Source: an uncultured Cocleimonas sp.
GTDB lineage: Bacteria > Pseudomonadota > Gammaproteobacteria > Thiotrichales > Thiotrichaceae
Assembly (NCBI RefSeq): GCF_947495625.1
Contig: NZ_CANLZW010000040.1
Coordinates: 1-43,740 of the forward strand
Length of the DNA: 43,740 nt
Direction of reading: 5' to 3'
Part shown: positions 18,832 to 25,989 of the stretch, in pieces
Layout: every line of letters begins with the position of its first letter
How positions within the stretch are numbered: position 1 is the stretch's first letter
Made by a program: the position numbers and the translations under genes
Notes under the pieces: generated by a model
Seen by the model: only the letters and a program-made list of their open reading frames with translations
Database searches by the model: none
Told to the model about the DNA's origin: nothing

Positions 18832-19122
18832 ATGTTAGGTATTTGTGATATAGAAGGTATGAGCGGTTGTACCGAAGAGGTAATTGATGCGATAGCTATC
18901 CACGAACGTGTCTCGGATACGGTTGCGTGTCAAATCGCTTTTGATTTTATTAATAGTCATGGTGGTGTTCCCAGACTTCGCAGAATCATCAAAAAAGATA
19001 TTGAAATGGCAGAAAATCTTGGGGATTTAGAACAAGTAAAAAAACTGAAGGGTGTGTTAGAGCGTTTCCTAATGACTCAGCGTAAATATTACCAGGGCAC
19101 AGTAGCAAGTCTTAAGCACTGA
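18832..19122 (+). CDS. Orphan small protein, paralogue 1 of a tandem pair
   Basis: A 96-residue protein I do not recognise. It starts MLGICDIEGMSGCTEE and appears mostly helical, with amphipathic charged segments around residues 50-85 (KKDIEMAENLGDLEQ). No signal peptide or membrane segment. Cysteines at 5, 13 and 33. A position-by-position count against the second copy gives 59 of 96 identical residues without gaps. The ribosome-binding site AAGGAG is strong and well spaced. It has its own terminator and a long leader, so it looks like a monocistronic gene. The Rieske fusion upstream is divergent, which gives only weak functional context. Confidence 0.8.
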   Translation: MLGICDIEGMSGCTEEVIDAIAIHERVSDTVACQIAFDFINSHGGVPRLRRIIKKDIEMAENLGDLEQVKKLKGVLERFLMTQRKYYQGTVASLKH

Positions 19123-19705
19123 ATAAAAGATCCTGAACACTAGACATTCAGTATAAGACACGATTATTAATAGCCTATCTGGCAGTTTTGCTAGGTAGTA
19201 TTATTTATGGTTGTGGATGACTCTTATAAACACTCGTGTAACAAATCCATGAAACAAGCTAATTGCAATAAACTCTTGTCAAAAGCAGTCTGATTCAGGA
19301 ATTGTCAGTAATTAAATTCAATAAGCTTCAGTTAAATAGCCAACGCATTTTTTTTACATAAAAACGTTACTTGAATCCATCACTTAGTGTTCACTCATAC
19401 GATCTCATTATCGTATTCTTAACTGCCTTACTTTTCGTTAATCAAATACTTGTAAAACCTTGTGCGTTTTATGTCTGCGCTTACATCAAACTATCCCTAG
19501 AAATCATTGAACCATCGCTTAAGTCATTTGTCTTATTTAGATCCTAAGATGATTAATTTTAGGAAAAAAAACGTGGTTAAGACCATGGAAAAAAATATCA
19601 AAAATTTAAATAGTTGCTGAACAATAATGAATCTATTGACCCGTTGAAGTTGGGCTGGGTTAAGTGAAAAGATTCGCGAAAATAACCAATAAGAGGAGCG
19701 GTATC
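19123..19705. other. 583-bp gap between the two orphan genes
   Basis: No gene seen. Contents: the terminator above, a 7-bp perfect hairpin ATACGAT/ATCGTAT at 19397-19416, and the leader block TAGTTGCTGAACAAT at 19611-19625 (14 of 15 bases as in the first gene's leader). An unannotated small RNA or a long leader cannot be excluded. Confidence 0.45.
19175..19198 (+). terminator. Stem-loop terminator after orphan gene 1
   Basis: CTATCTGGCA pairs with TGCTAGGTAG (ten pairs, two of them G-U) around a GTTT loop, followed by a modest T-rich stretch. About 50 bp after the stop. The left arm is the same as in the stem-loop after orphan gene 2. Confidence 0.7.
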
Positions 19706-19996
19706 ATGATAGGTATTTGTGACATTAAGGGTATGAGTGGCTGTACTGAAGAAGAAATTGATGCGATTGCTATGCATGAGCATGTTCCGGATGCAGTCGC
19801 GTCTGAGATAGCGTTTTATTTAATGAACTGTGAAAGCGGAATCCCCGAAATTCGCAGAATCATCATTGAAGATATTGAAATGGCCGAAAATAATGGGCAT
19901 TTTGAACAGGCAAAAAAGCTAAAGCGTGTGTTAAAGCACTTTGTGGTATCACATCGTGATTATTATCAGGGAAGAGTCGTAAATACTCAGCACTGA
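19706..19996 (+). CDS. Orphan small protein, paralogue 2 of a tandem pair
   Basis: A 96-residue paralogue of the preceding gene, starting MIGICDIKGMSGCTEEEIDA. Conserved between both: GICDI, GMSGCTEE, IDAIA, RRII, DIEMAEN and the YYQG near the end. The cysteine at 33 is replaced by serine while C5 and C13 are kept. I chose ATG 19706, which is preceded by AGAGGAG; an upstream in-frame ATG at 19664 would add 14 residues with no counterpart in the paralogue. Function unknown. Conservation at the protein level with diverged spacer DNA suggests both copies are under selection. Confidence 0.8.
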   Translation: MIGICDIKGMSGCTEEEIDAIAMHEHVPDAVASEIAFYLMNCESGIPEIRRIIIEDIEMAENNGHFEQAKKLKRVLKHFVVSHRDYYQGRVVNTQH

Positions 19997-20033
19997 TAAC
20001 TGATCAATAAATACTAGAATGATGATTAACAGG

Positions 20034-20060
20034 CTATCTGGCAGATTTTCTGTTGGATAG
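20034..20060 (+). terminator. Stem-loop terminator after orphan gene 2
   Basis: CTATCTGGCAG pairs with CTGTTGGATAG (eleven pairs, three of them G-U) around an ATTTT loop, then CTTTAAT. Homologous in position and left arm to the stem-loop after orphan gene 1, so the duplication included the 3' end. Confidence 0.7.
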
Positions 20061-20090
20061 CTTTAATCAGTAGTTTTGTTAGAAAAGTTG

Positions 20091-21329
20091 CTAAAAACGA
20101 AATTCAATAGGCGCCATTTGAAAGCCACCACTATTCATATTATCAAACACACCATTCGTTTCCATTACGTATAACAATGCCAAAGCAGCCGCGATCGCAG
20201 TAATTACTGCAAGGCCAATCTTAATGAAACTGTAAGGGCGTTCACCCTGTATGGTTCCATTACGGCCGTTGATAACGTAGCGATAGGTTTTACCACGGTA
20301 TTCAAACGCAGCTGACCAGACAGGCAACAGCACGTGTTTGAAGGTAGTATCCTGGTGATGTGTATTTACCGCTGAAATTCGCTGGTGATCACCGCCAATA
20401 TCATAACGAATCGACTGATTGATTTTATGCTCCATGATATTTTCGGCTTGAAGGAAACCCTGATCGACAGTGACCTGATAAATCTCGCTACGAAAACCAC
20501 TGATATATTCTTCAGAATAGGGAACCAGATTATCCAGATCCCAAGGTTGCAGGTGATCGATAATGGTTCTGGGTAATGTTTTAGACGCACCAATTAATAC
20601 ATCATCAAAATGTAAATCTACTTGCCCACCAACAGGTTTCCAACGGATTCTAGGAACTGTTCTTACGCGTTGTACACGTCGACCATCGACAACTGTTGAA
20701 TAAACCTGACGATCATAATACGTGGTGCCGCGCTGTCCGCGATACTGATTGAATGTTTGGCTGTCGTAAGTCCAGTAAGGTAAATAAATACCGACTAATT
20801 TTTCTTCGCGTTTGCTGTGGCTTTTTAACGAAGAGGGCGCGAACCAGTGACTGCCTATCCATTTATCAAATATTGCGATCGCTTGTTTCTTCTCAAACTT
20901 AAAAGGCAGTAACGACTTAGGTTCGATAAAACGCGCATAGCGGGTATCTGTGATGACCGGAGTGGCACAATAAGGGCATTCGCCGGCATGCTCATTTTTT
21001 TTAAAACTAAATTCTGCACCGCAAGATGGGCACTGGATAACGGGAATTTCATTCGCATTTTTAGGGTCAGCGTGTTGCAGACGATCTAGTTCTTTTAATG
21101 CTTGTTTGAAGTCGACTTCTTTTATGGGTTCGGCTTTGGTGTGGACGGGGTAATGATGGCCACAAGAACGACACACCAAGTCTTGAGAAGTAGGTGAATA
21201 GATTAAATCTGAACCACAGTTCTTACAACTAAAATGGGCTTGCGTAATCACATGCTCATTTTCTTTGGCTGTTTCATCTGTGCTGTTAAGAGGTTTAAAT
21301 TTAACCTCTTTGTCGAATAAACTACTCAC
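20091..21329 (-). CDS. Double zinc-ribbon membrane-anchored protein (YdjG-like)
   Basis: A 412-residue protein with two four-cysteine zinc ribbons: C35/C38/C53/C56 (SCKNCG...CRSCG) and C100/C103/C118/C121 (CPSCG...CPYC). A large middle domain follows (HWFAPSSLK, YLPYWTYDSQT), and a transmembrane helix at about 372-395 precedes a short tail. Such proteins are often mis-annotated as replication factor Y-like because of the ribbons. In Bacillus subtilis a protein of this build (YdjG) works with the SPFH protein YdjI; here the SPFH gene is directly upstream, so the same partnership is inferred. The start codon is GTG. The gap to the SPFH gene carries an inverted repeat pair. Confidence 0.75.
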   Translation of the reverse strand: MSSLFDKEVKFKPLNSTDETAKENEHVITQAHFSCKNCGSDLIYSPTSQDLVCRSCGHHYPVHTKAEPIKEVDFKQALKELDRLQHADPKNANEIPVIQCPSCGAEFSFKKNEHAGECPYCATPVITDTRYARFIEPKSLLPFKFEKKQAIAIFDKWIGSHWFAPSSLKSHSKREEKLVGIYLPYWTYDSQTFNQYRGQRGTTYYDRQVYSTVVDGRRVQRVRTVPRIRWKPVGGQVDLHFDDVLIGASKTLPRTIIDHLQPWDLDNLVPYSEEYISGFRSEIYQVTVDQGFLQAENIMEHKINQSIRYDIGGDHQRISAVNTHHQDTTFKHVLLPVWSAAFEYRGKTYRYVINGRNGTIQGERPYSFIKIGLAVITAIAAALALLYVMETNGVFDNMNSGGFQMAPIEFRF

Positions 21330-21370
21330 TACTGTTGTGTCTCATTTTTCTATCATGCTAGATGAAGTTT

Positions 21371-21400
21371 AAGACACCCCCCTACTTATGGGGTGTTTTT
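21371..21400 (-). terminator. Perfect hairpin plus T-run; reversed G-run repeat
   Basis: Plus strand: stem ACACCCC (21374-21380) with GGGGTGT (21390-21396), loop CCTACTTAT, then TTTT. It would terminate plus-strand transcripts, though both neighbours are minus-strand genes. It is the reverse-oriented partner of the next repeat copy. Confidence 0.7.
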
Positions 21401-21411
21401 CATGGAACTGT

Positions 21412-21443
21412 AAAAAAGTGCCTTAAAGTAGGGGGGTGACTTT
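21412..21443 (+). repeat. G-run hairpin repeat, SPFH/zinc-ribbon gap
   Basis: Full copy: six A, GTGCCTTAAAGTA, six G, TGACTTT. Only 11 bp from the oppositely oriented copy, so the two can pair into one long stem. Between two genes of the same minus-strand operon it may cause partial termination or a processing site. Confidence 0.85.
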
Positions 21444-21499
21444 GTAGTTAGGAATGTTGTTTAAATAATCGTGACTTATAAAGGTTTAACCTAAATTAG

Positions 21500-22630
21500 T
21501 TACGATTTTGGCAATTCAGGTGGCTCAGCCTGATCTTCGTCAAACAAACCATCCAGGGCTGCTATAGATTCGATAGACTTCCACTTTTCCATGCCATCAA
21601 TCCACGCCAACGTGCCCGGCGAAATTTGTTTATTCATCGCAAGCTGTTGTAGTTCGGTTAAATCAAACGGTCCAGCGGCTTTTCTATCAATCGCTACGTG
21701 CCAGTTTGTATCTGGCAATGGCGGTGGAGCAGGGGCAGGATGTGCTTGTGTAGTATGTGTTGGCATAGGAGCAGCTGGCTGGGTATTCATATCGTTTGCC
21801 ATTTTATTCGCCATGGCAAAACCTAGTCCCATTTCAATGGCACTACCAGCACCACCACCCGTTGAACCATTTTGCATCGATTCTGCTGCACCAAACTGGA
21901 TGTATTTATCCAGATTACCGATCATGCCCATGCTGGTACGTTTATCAAGTGCTTCTTCAACCGCTGGTGGCAAGGATATATTCTCAACCAGAACCTTAGT
22001 CAGTTCGAGTCCGTAATCTTTGAATTCAGGTGCAATACGTTGTGTGAGTAATTCACCTAACTGCCCCTGATTACCTGCAAGATCAAGTACCGGAATATCA
22101 GAACTGCCCAGGATATCTGTGTAGCGCGTGACGATTAAGTTGCGCAGCTGACTGCTGATCTCATCGACGGTAAAATGACCGTCAGTGCCGACGATCTCAG
22201 TGATGAATTTTGCGGGGTCATCAATACGGATATTGTAAGTTCCAAAGGTACGTAAACGCACCATATTGAACTCTTTATCACGCATCATAATCGGGTTTTT
22301 AGTACCCCATTTAAGATCGACAAACTGACGTGTATTAAAGAAATAAACTTCTGCTTTAAAAGGACTTTCAAAACCGTGATACCAGTGCTGAAGTGTCGAC
22401 AGGATTGGTAAGTTCTTGGTTTCAAGTTCATACAAACCGGGGCCAAGTACATCTGCTATCTGGCCTTCACTAACAAAAACCGCGATTTGTGATTCGCGAA
22501 CGGTCAGTTTAGCGCCAAATTTGATTTCGTTGCCGTAACGCTGAAAACGATAAACCATCGTATCAACACTCGAGTCCGTCCATTCGATAATATCAACGAA
22601 TTCGCCAAATAACTTATCCCAGATTCCCAT
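21500..22630 (-). CDS. SPFH-domain protein with C-terminal GYF_2 domain (YdjI-like)
   Basis: A 376-residue protein. Residues about 1-260 form an SPFH/virion-core-like domain (KLTVRESQIAVFVSEGQIAD, LGPGLYELETKN, AEVYFFNTRQF, the last being typical of the YdjI group). A Gly/Met-rich stretch and a Pro/Ala-rich linker (about 284-306) lead to a GYF_2 domain ending the protein (WHVAIDRKAAGPFDLTELQQ, WIDGMEKWKSI). SPFH proteins assemble membrane microdomains; GYF domains bind proline-rich peptides. There is no membrane helix, so it is probably recruited by the zinc-ribbon membrane protein. Part of the xpaC-telA-SPFH block. Confidence 0.85.
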   Translation of the reverse strand: MGIWDKLFGEFVDIIEWTDSSVDTMVYRFQRYGNEIKFGAKLTVRESQIAVFVSEGQIADVLGPGLYELETKNLPILSTLQHWYHGFESPFKAEVYFFNTRQFVDLKWGTKNPIMMRDKEFNMVRLRTFGTYNIRIDDPAKFITEIVGTDGHFTVDEISSQLRNLIVTRYTDILGSSDIPVLDLAGNQGQLGELLTQRIAPEFKDYGLELTKVLVENISLPPAVEEALDKRTSMGMIGNLDKYIQFGAAESMQNGSTGGGAGSAIEMGLGFAMANKMANDMNTQPAAPMPTHTTQAHPAPAPPPLPDTNWHVAIDRKAAGPFDLTELQQLAMNKQISPGTLAWIDGMEKWKSIESIAALDGLFDEDQAEPPELPKS

Positions 22631-22722
22631 GTTTACTTCCTCTGATATTAATTTTCAATTACATTTGTAATGAATAATAAGCCGATGATTAAACCACTTT
22701 AACCATCGGTAATTGATTGTAA

Positions 22723-23925
22723 TTAACCTTTGCTAATCGCTTTTGCTGCTTCACCCGCTACTTCATTCACTGGGTTGTCAGCACGAGATTTAGCCGCTAC
22801 CAATGCAGCGCGTAATTCGCCTTCCATATGCACTAATTCTTTAGCCGCATCTGCACGTTTCACTTTACCTTCTTCGGCAATTTTTAAACTGTCGTTAATG
22901 GTTTCGATGAGCTGTGTATTGGCTTTACGAACTGATTCGATATCGAATACGCCACGCTCCATCTGCTGACGAACTTCTGCATTCGCTGTACGTAGGTTAT
23001 CGGCATTGCTTTCGAGTAAATCGTTAGTAAGGTCAGTGGCTTGTTTCACCGTATCAGCTGTATCACTCATACGGAAAATCGTCACAGCCTGTGCTAACTG
23101 GTTTTTCCAAAGAGGCACAGTATTAATCAATGTTGAGTTAACTTTGTTGATGAGGGTCTTATCGTTTTCCTGAACTAAACGAATGCTCGGTAAGCTCTGC
23201 ATCGCTACCTGACGCGTTAAACGTAAGTCATGAAGTCTACGCTCAAGATCATCACGAGCGCTTCTTAGATCTCTAACCGCTTGCGCAGCGAGCATATTCT
23301 CAGCGTCTTCTTCTGCAATTTTTGTTATTTCAGGGATTTGATTTTCATCGATCATGCGAAGTTTTTCATCACCCGCTGAGATATAAAGCTCAAGCTTGTG
23401 GAAATATTCAAGGTTAGCATCGTAAAGTTTATCTAAAGAAATGATGTCGGTAAGTAGCTGTGTTTTCTGCTCTTCCATCTTGTCTGTAATATTATTGATT
23501 TGCTTACGCACATCTTCGTATTTGCTCAAGAATACAGATACAGGTTTTGCTTTACCGAATAAACGTGCAAAGAAACCTAATTTTTTGTTTGGGTTAAGTG
23601 CATCAATATCAAAACCACGAATCGTAGCAATCATGTCATTTAACGGTGCGCCAGCTTTGCCTAAATCTTTATTACGCACACCTTCTAGCATGTTCTCAGA
23701 GATCGTACTCATCTCTTCCTGCGCTTTACTACCGAAGAATAGAATGGAGCTTCTATCTTCTACATTAATCTCTGAAATTAACTGATCGATGTCTTTTTTC
23801 TCATCACTGTCAGCTTTACTGTAAGCAATGATCTCTTTTGAGATTTCTTTGTATTCTGCGATTTCAGTACCTGGCAGAATTGCTACGTCAGTTGTTGTAG
23901 CTGTTTTTGTGGTAGTTTCGGACAT
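22723..23925 (-). CDS. telA: TelA/KlaA-family protein (toxic anion resistance family)
   Basis: A 400-residue, highly helical cytoplasmic protein of the TelA family (the family of plasmid tellurite-resistance KlaA and B. subtilis YaaN). Characteristic segments are GFFARLFGKAKPVSVFLSKY (the membrane-stress family's RLFGK turn), AAQAVRDLRSARDDLERRLH, and TRQVAMQSLPSIRLVQENDK with LINTVPLWKNQLAQA. Long coiled-coil stretches flank these. The family name comes from tellurite resistance, but the true role is probably in envelope stress. It lies between the XpaC-like gene and the SPFH gene, matching the xpaC-yaaN pairing seen in Firmicutes. Confidence 0.9.
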   Translation of the reverse strand: MSETTTKTATTTDVAILPGTEIAEYKEISKEIIAYSKADSDEKKDIDQLISEINVEDRSSILFFGSKAQEEMSTISENMLEGVRNKDLGKAGAPLNDMIATIRGFDIDALNPNKKLGFFARLFGKAKPVSVFLSKYEDVRKQINNITDKMEEQKTQLLTDIISLDKLYDANLEYFHKLELYISAGDEKLRMIDENQIPEITKIAEEDAENMLAAQAVRDLRSARDDLERRLHDLRLTRQVAMQSLPSIRLVQENDKTLINKVNSTLINTVPLWKNQLAQAVTIFRMSDTADTVKQATDLTNDLLESNADNLRTANAEVRQQMERGVFDIESVRKANTQLIETINDSLKIAEEGKVKRADAAKELVHMEGELRAALVAAKSRADNPVNEVAGEAAKAISKG

Positions 23926-23973
23926 GAAAAGGTTCCTTTATAAACGTTTAAATAAGTTAGTCAGTTAAGGTCG

Positions 23974-24046
23974 GCTACATAAGTTATATAGTTATTATAT
24001 GGCCGTTATATAGCTCTATTTAGCTTTAAATTGGCTTTTATGTAGC
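23974..24046. repeat. Inverted repeat in the telA-xpaC gap
   Basis: GCTACATAA (23974-23982) and TTATGTAGC (24038-24046) are perfect inverted arms of nine bases around about 55 bases rich in TATATAG. Possible mRNA stem or binding site between two co-directional genes. Function not known. Confidence 0.4.
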
Positions 24047-24076
24047 TAGGTAGCACTTTCGCCAATTTAGGTTTGA

Positions 24077-24922
24077 CTAAATATGTTTTAACTGGGTCTT
24101 TAATACTTCTATTTTTACATCAAGATCGAGTTGATCATTTTCTAATAGTTTTTTGTGTTGTTCATCAAAAGTAGATTCGATCGAATCCAGTACTTCTTGA
24201 AAGTTCTTATCTAACTCTGTTGTTGATGCATCTTTGCCGTGTGTTTTAGCATAGCTCTCAGTTACTCGAGCTGTACCGTCGAGATACACTTTTAAAAACT
24301 TACGCGCGCGATATAAATCTTTAGGATCATCTTCAATGAGTTTAAGAATACCACGAGCTTTTTCGATAATGCGTCTTAAATGCTGATCAAATTTGATGTT
24401 TTTAATGTCTTTACGTGAGTTTTCAATAATCGCAATTTTTGCTTCGGCTGCTTCTAGTGCTTCGAAGACTTCATCGGGGTCTACGCCTAATGAAATATTA
24501 CCCGTTTTGTCCTGACGCGGATCAACACCATAAGCGAGGTAGAAACCGATAAGTGCCACAAAACCAATTAAAATGCTGGCCAGCAAGGTATAACCAGAAA
24601 GCATAAATGCGGTTATACCGGTTGTTATGCCTAGTAGGGCAGCAGCGAATGATTTATAGGGCATGCCGGGTGCTTTCGCTAATCTCTTTTGCTTAAAGCG
24701 ACTTTCAAGTTTGAATCCATGGCGTGCGATAACGGCGGTAATCATAAATGCTGCAAATAATGCACCAGCGACTATGCTGGAAAAGACATTGCCTTTAAGT
24801 AGGTGAATAATCGCACCTATCAAAACCGGCAAAGGCATCAAAAATAACAAGGTGCCTTTAATGCCTGTTTTTACCGTATTTAGAATCTGGTTTTCAGGAT
24901 CGTAGCGTGTGGCTTTGGTCAT
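24077..24922 (-). CDS. XpaC-like membrane protein
   Basis: A 281-residue protein of the XpaC family (named for hydrolysis of the indicator 5-bromo-4-chloroindolyl phosphate). The N-terminal half has four hydrophobic segments (about 22-43, 47-67, 90-110, 112-132). The C-terminal half is cytoplasmic and helical, with AAEAKIAIIENSRKDIKN and RRIIEKARGILKLIEDDP, the latter typical of the family. The biochemical role is unclear. In B. subtilis xpaC precedes the TelA-family gene yaaN, as here. It heads the minus-strand cassette that runs on to telA, the SPFH gene and the zinc-ribbon gene. Confidence 0.8.
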   Translation of the reverse strand: MTKATRYDPENQILNTVKTGIKGTLLFLMPLPVLIGAIIHLLKGNVFSSIVAGALFAAFMITAVIARHGFKLESRFKQKRLAKAPGMPYKSFAAALLGITTGITAFMLSGYTLLASILIGFVALIGFYLAYGVDPRQDKTGNISLGVDPDEVFEALEAAEAKIAIIENSRKDIKNIKFDQHLRRIIEKARGILKLIEDDPKDLYRARKFLKVYLDGTARVTESYAKTHGKDASTTELDKNFQEVLDSIESTFDEQHKKLLENDQLDLDVKIEVLKTQLKHI

Positions 24923-24962
24923 AAGGTCTAATGTCTTTGAATGAAAGAGTATTGAATAATGC

Positions 24963-25055
24963 TTAGCTCAGATGAAACAGCACTTGAAGAGATACCAGTC
25001 CAACAGTGGCTGACAGTAAGATAAAGCCGATAATTTTTTGAATTAGATAAGGCAT
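24963..25055 (-). CDS. Candidate 30-residue single-pass membrane peptide
   Basis: A short frame starting MPYLIQKIIGFILLSATVG and ending LHLS-like, nearly all hydrophobic with a Lys at position 7, so it would form one transmembrane helix. It lies 40 bp upstream of the XpaC-like gene on the same strand. The ribosome-binding site is weak (GGATAG). Short membrane peptides often accompany envelope-stress operons, but random hydrophobic frames also occur; this is a candidate only. Confidence 0.4.
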   Translation of the reverse strand: MPYLIQKIIGFILLSATVGLVSLQVLFHLS

Positions 25056-25306
25056 CGCTATCCGTTAGTAGATTGTGTAATAAACAGGTTATTTACAGAT
25101 TATATAGTGTCTGTAAATGGATTTATCAAGAGTATGGCATTAACAAACAGAATTTTACGTTACTTTTAGTTAATAAAAGATGAATATTAGTAATTAAACA
25201 TTGTGCAAAAGATAATAAATTGAAATATATCCATTTATGAATCTATTTTCATTTTTTACCTATTTTATAATTCTATTCACTGAAACTATAAAATTAAGAT
25301 AGCGGT

Positions 25307-25789
25307 ATGGCACTAACATTTAAAGAATTAATAGAAAATGCGCTAAATTCTCATGTGGAAGAAATATTTCCCTGGGATGTAGAAGAATTCATAAAGAAAA
25401 ATCCCGATACATTGTTGCTCGATATCCGAGAGGATGATGAGTTCGATGGTTGTTATATAGAAAATTCAATACATGTGCCCCGAGGCGTTCTAGAACAAGC
25501 CTGTGATTGGGATTATGCTGAAACAGTACCGGAATTAGTAAAGGCGAGAAAAAAACCAGTTATCGTTGTTTGTCGTTCTGGAAACCGCAGTGTATTGGCA
25601 GCATTGACCATGACTATAATGGGCTATGAGAATGTTGTGTCGCTAAAAACGGGAATCAAAGGCTGGAATGATTCAGATCTGCCATTAATTAACAAAGAAA
25701 AACAAGCAGTAGACCCTGACTGGGCTGATGACTTTACCAATCCGCCTTTAAGAGATGATCAGTTATCTGTAAATAACGAAGATGTTTGA
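25307..25789 (+). CDS. Rhodanese-like domain protein
   Basis: A 160-residue single-domain rhodanese. The CH2-type entry is LLLDIREDDEFDGCYIENSIHVP, and the active-site loop is CRSGNRS with the catalytic cysteine in VVVCRSG. The final GIKGWNDSDLPL is the usual end of the fold. It carries a 30-residue N-terminal extension. Probably cytoplasmic and able to carry persulfide sulfur; the acceptor is unknown. Single gene, convergent with the aldehyde dehydrogenase. Confidence 0.88.
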   Translation: MALTFKELIENALNSHVEEIFPWDVEEFIKKNPDTLLLDIREDDEFDGCYIENSIHVPRGVLEQACDWDYAETVPELVKARKKPVIVVCRSGNRSVLAALTMTIMGYENVVSLKTGIKGWNDSDLPLINKEKQAVDPDWADDFTNPPLRDDQLSVNNEDV

Positions 25790-25809
25790 TCTAGTGCTGA
25801 GAATGCTCT

Positions 25810-25838
25810 AAAAAAGCCCTTAAAGTAGGGGGGTGACT
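25810..25838 (+). repeat. G-run hairpin repeat, rhodanese-aldehyde dehydrogenase gap
   Basis: AAAAAA, GCCCTTAAAGTA, six G, TGACT. Lies 20 bp after the rhodanese stop in a convergent gap. On the minus strand it ends in a T6 run, fitting termination of the aldehyde dehydrogenase transcript. Confidence 0.8.
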
Positions 25839-25875
25839 ATTTTGTTATTAACAAGATATTTTGTTAGTAACGAGA
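25838..25875 (+). repeat. 19-bp tandem duplication next to the G-run repeat
   Basis: TATTTTGTTATTAACAAGA is followed directly by TATTTTGTTAGTAACGAGA (17 of 19 identical). It abuts the right end of the G-run repeat copy. Confidence 0.8.
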
Positions 25876-25900
25876 TAAGGAACCTTAAGATATTTAACAA

Positions 25901-25932
25901 GTAGATTGGGCTTCTGAATATACCCAATCTAC
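25901..25932. terminator. Stem-loop between convergent genes
   Basis: GTAGATTGGG pairs perfectly with CCCAATCTAC (ten pairs) around a 12-base loop. Only weak T-rich tails follow on either strand. It sits between the rhodanese and aldehyde dehydrogenase stops, so a bidirectional terminator is likely. Confidence 0.55.
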
Positions 25933-25989
25933 TGTTCTTAGAATTAACTAAATATCCTTATATATTAATTAGACGTATTAATAAACTAA

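Noticed and set aside
18255-20090. Toxin-antitoxin pair for the two small orphan genes
   Set aside because: The two are paralogues with separate leaders and terminators and 580 bp apart, not an overlapping toxin-antitoxin operon.
20091-21329. Replication factor Y/PriA-like helicase
   Set aside because: Only the zinc ribbons resemble PriA; there is no Walker motif or helicase domain, and there is a membrane helix.
21330-21360. Seven-codon upstream frame overlapping the zinc-ribbon GTG start
   Set aside because: Too short to distinguish from chance and has no attenuator-like residue run.
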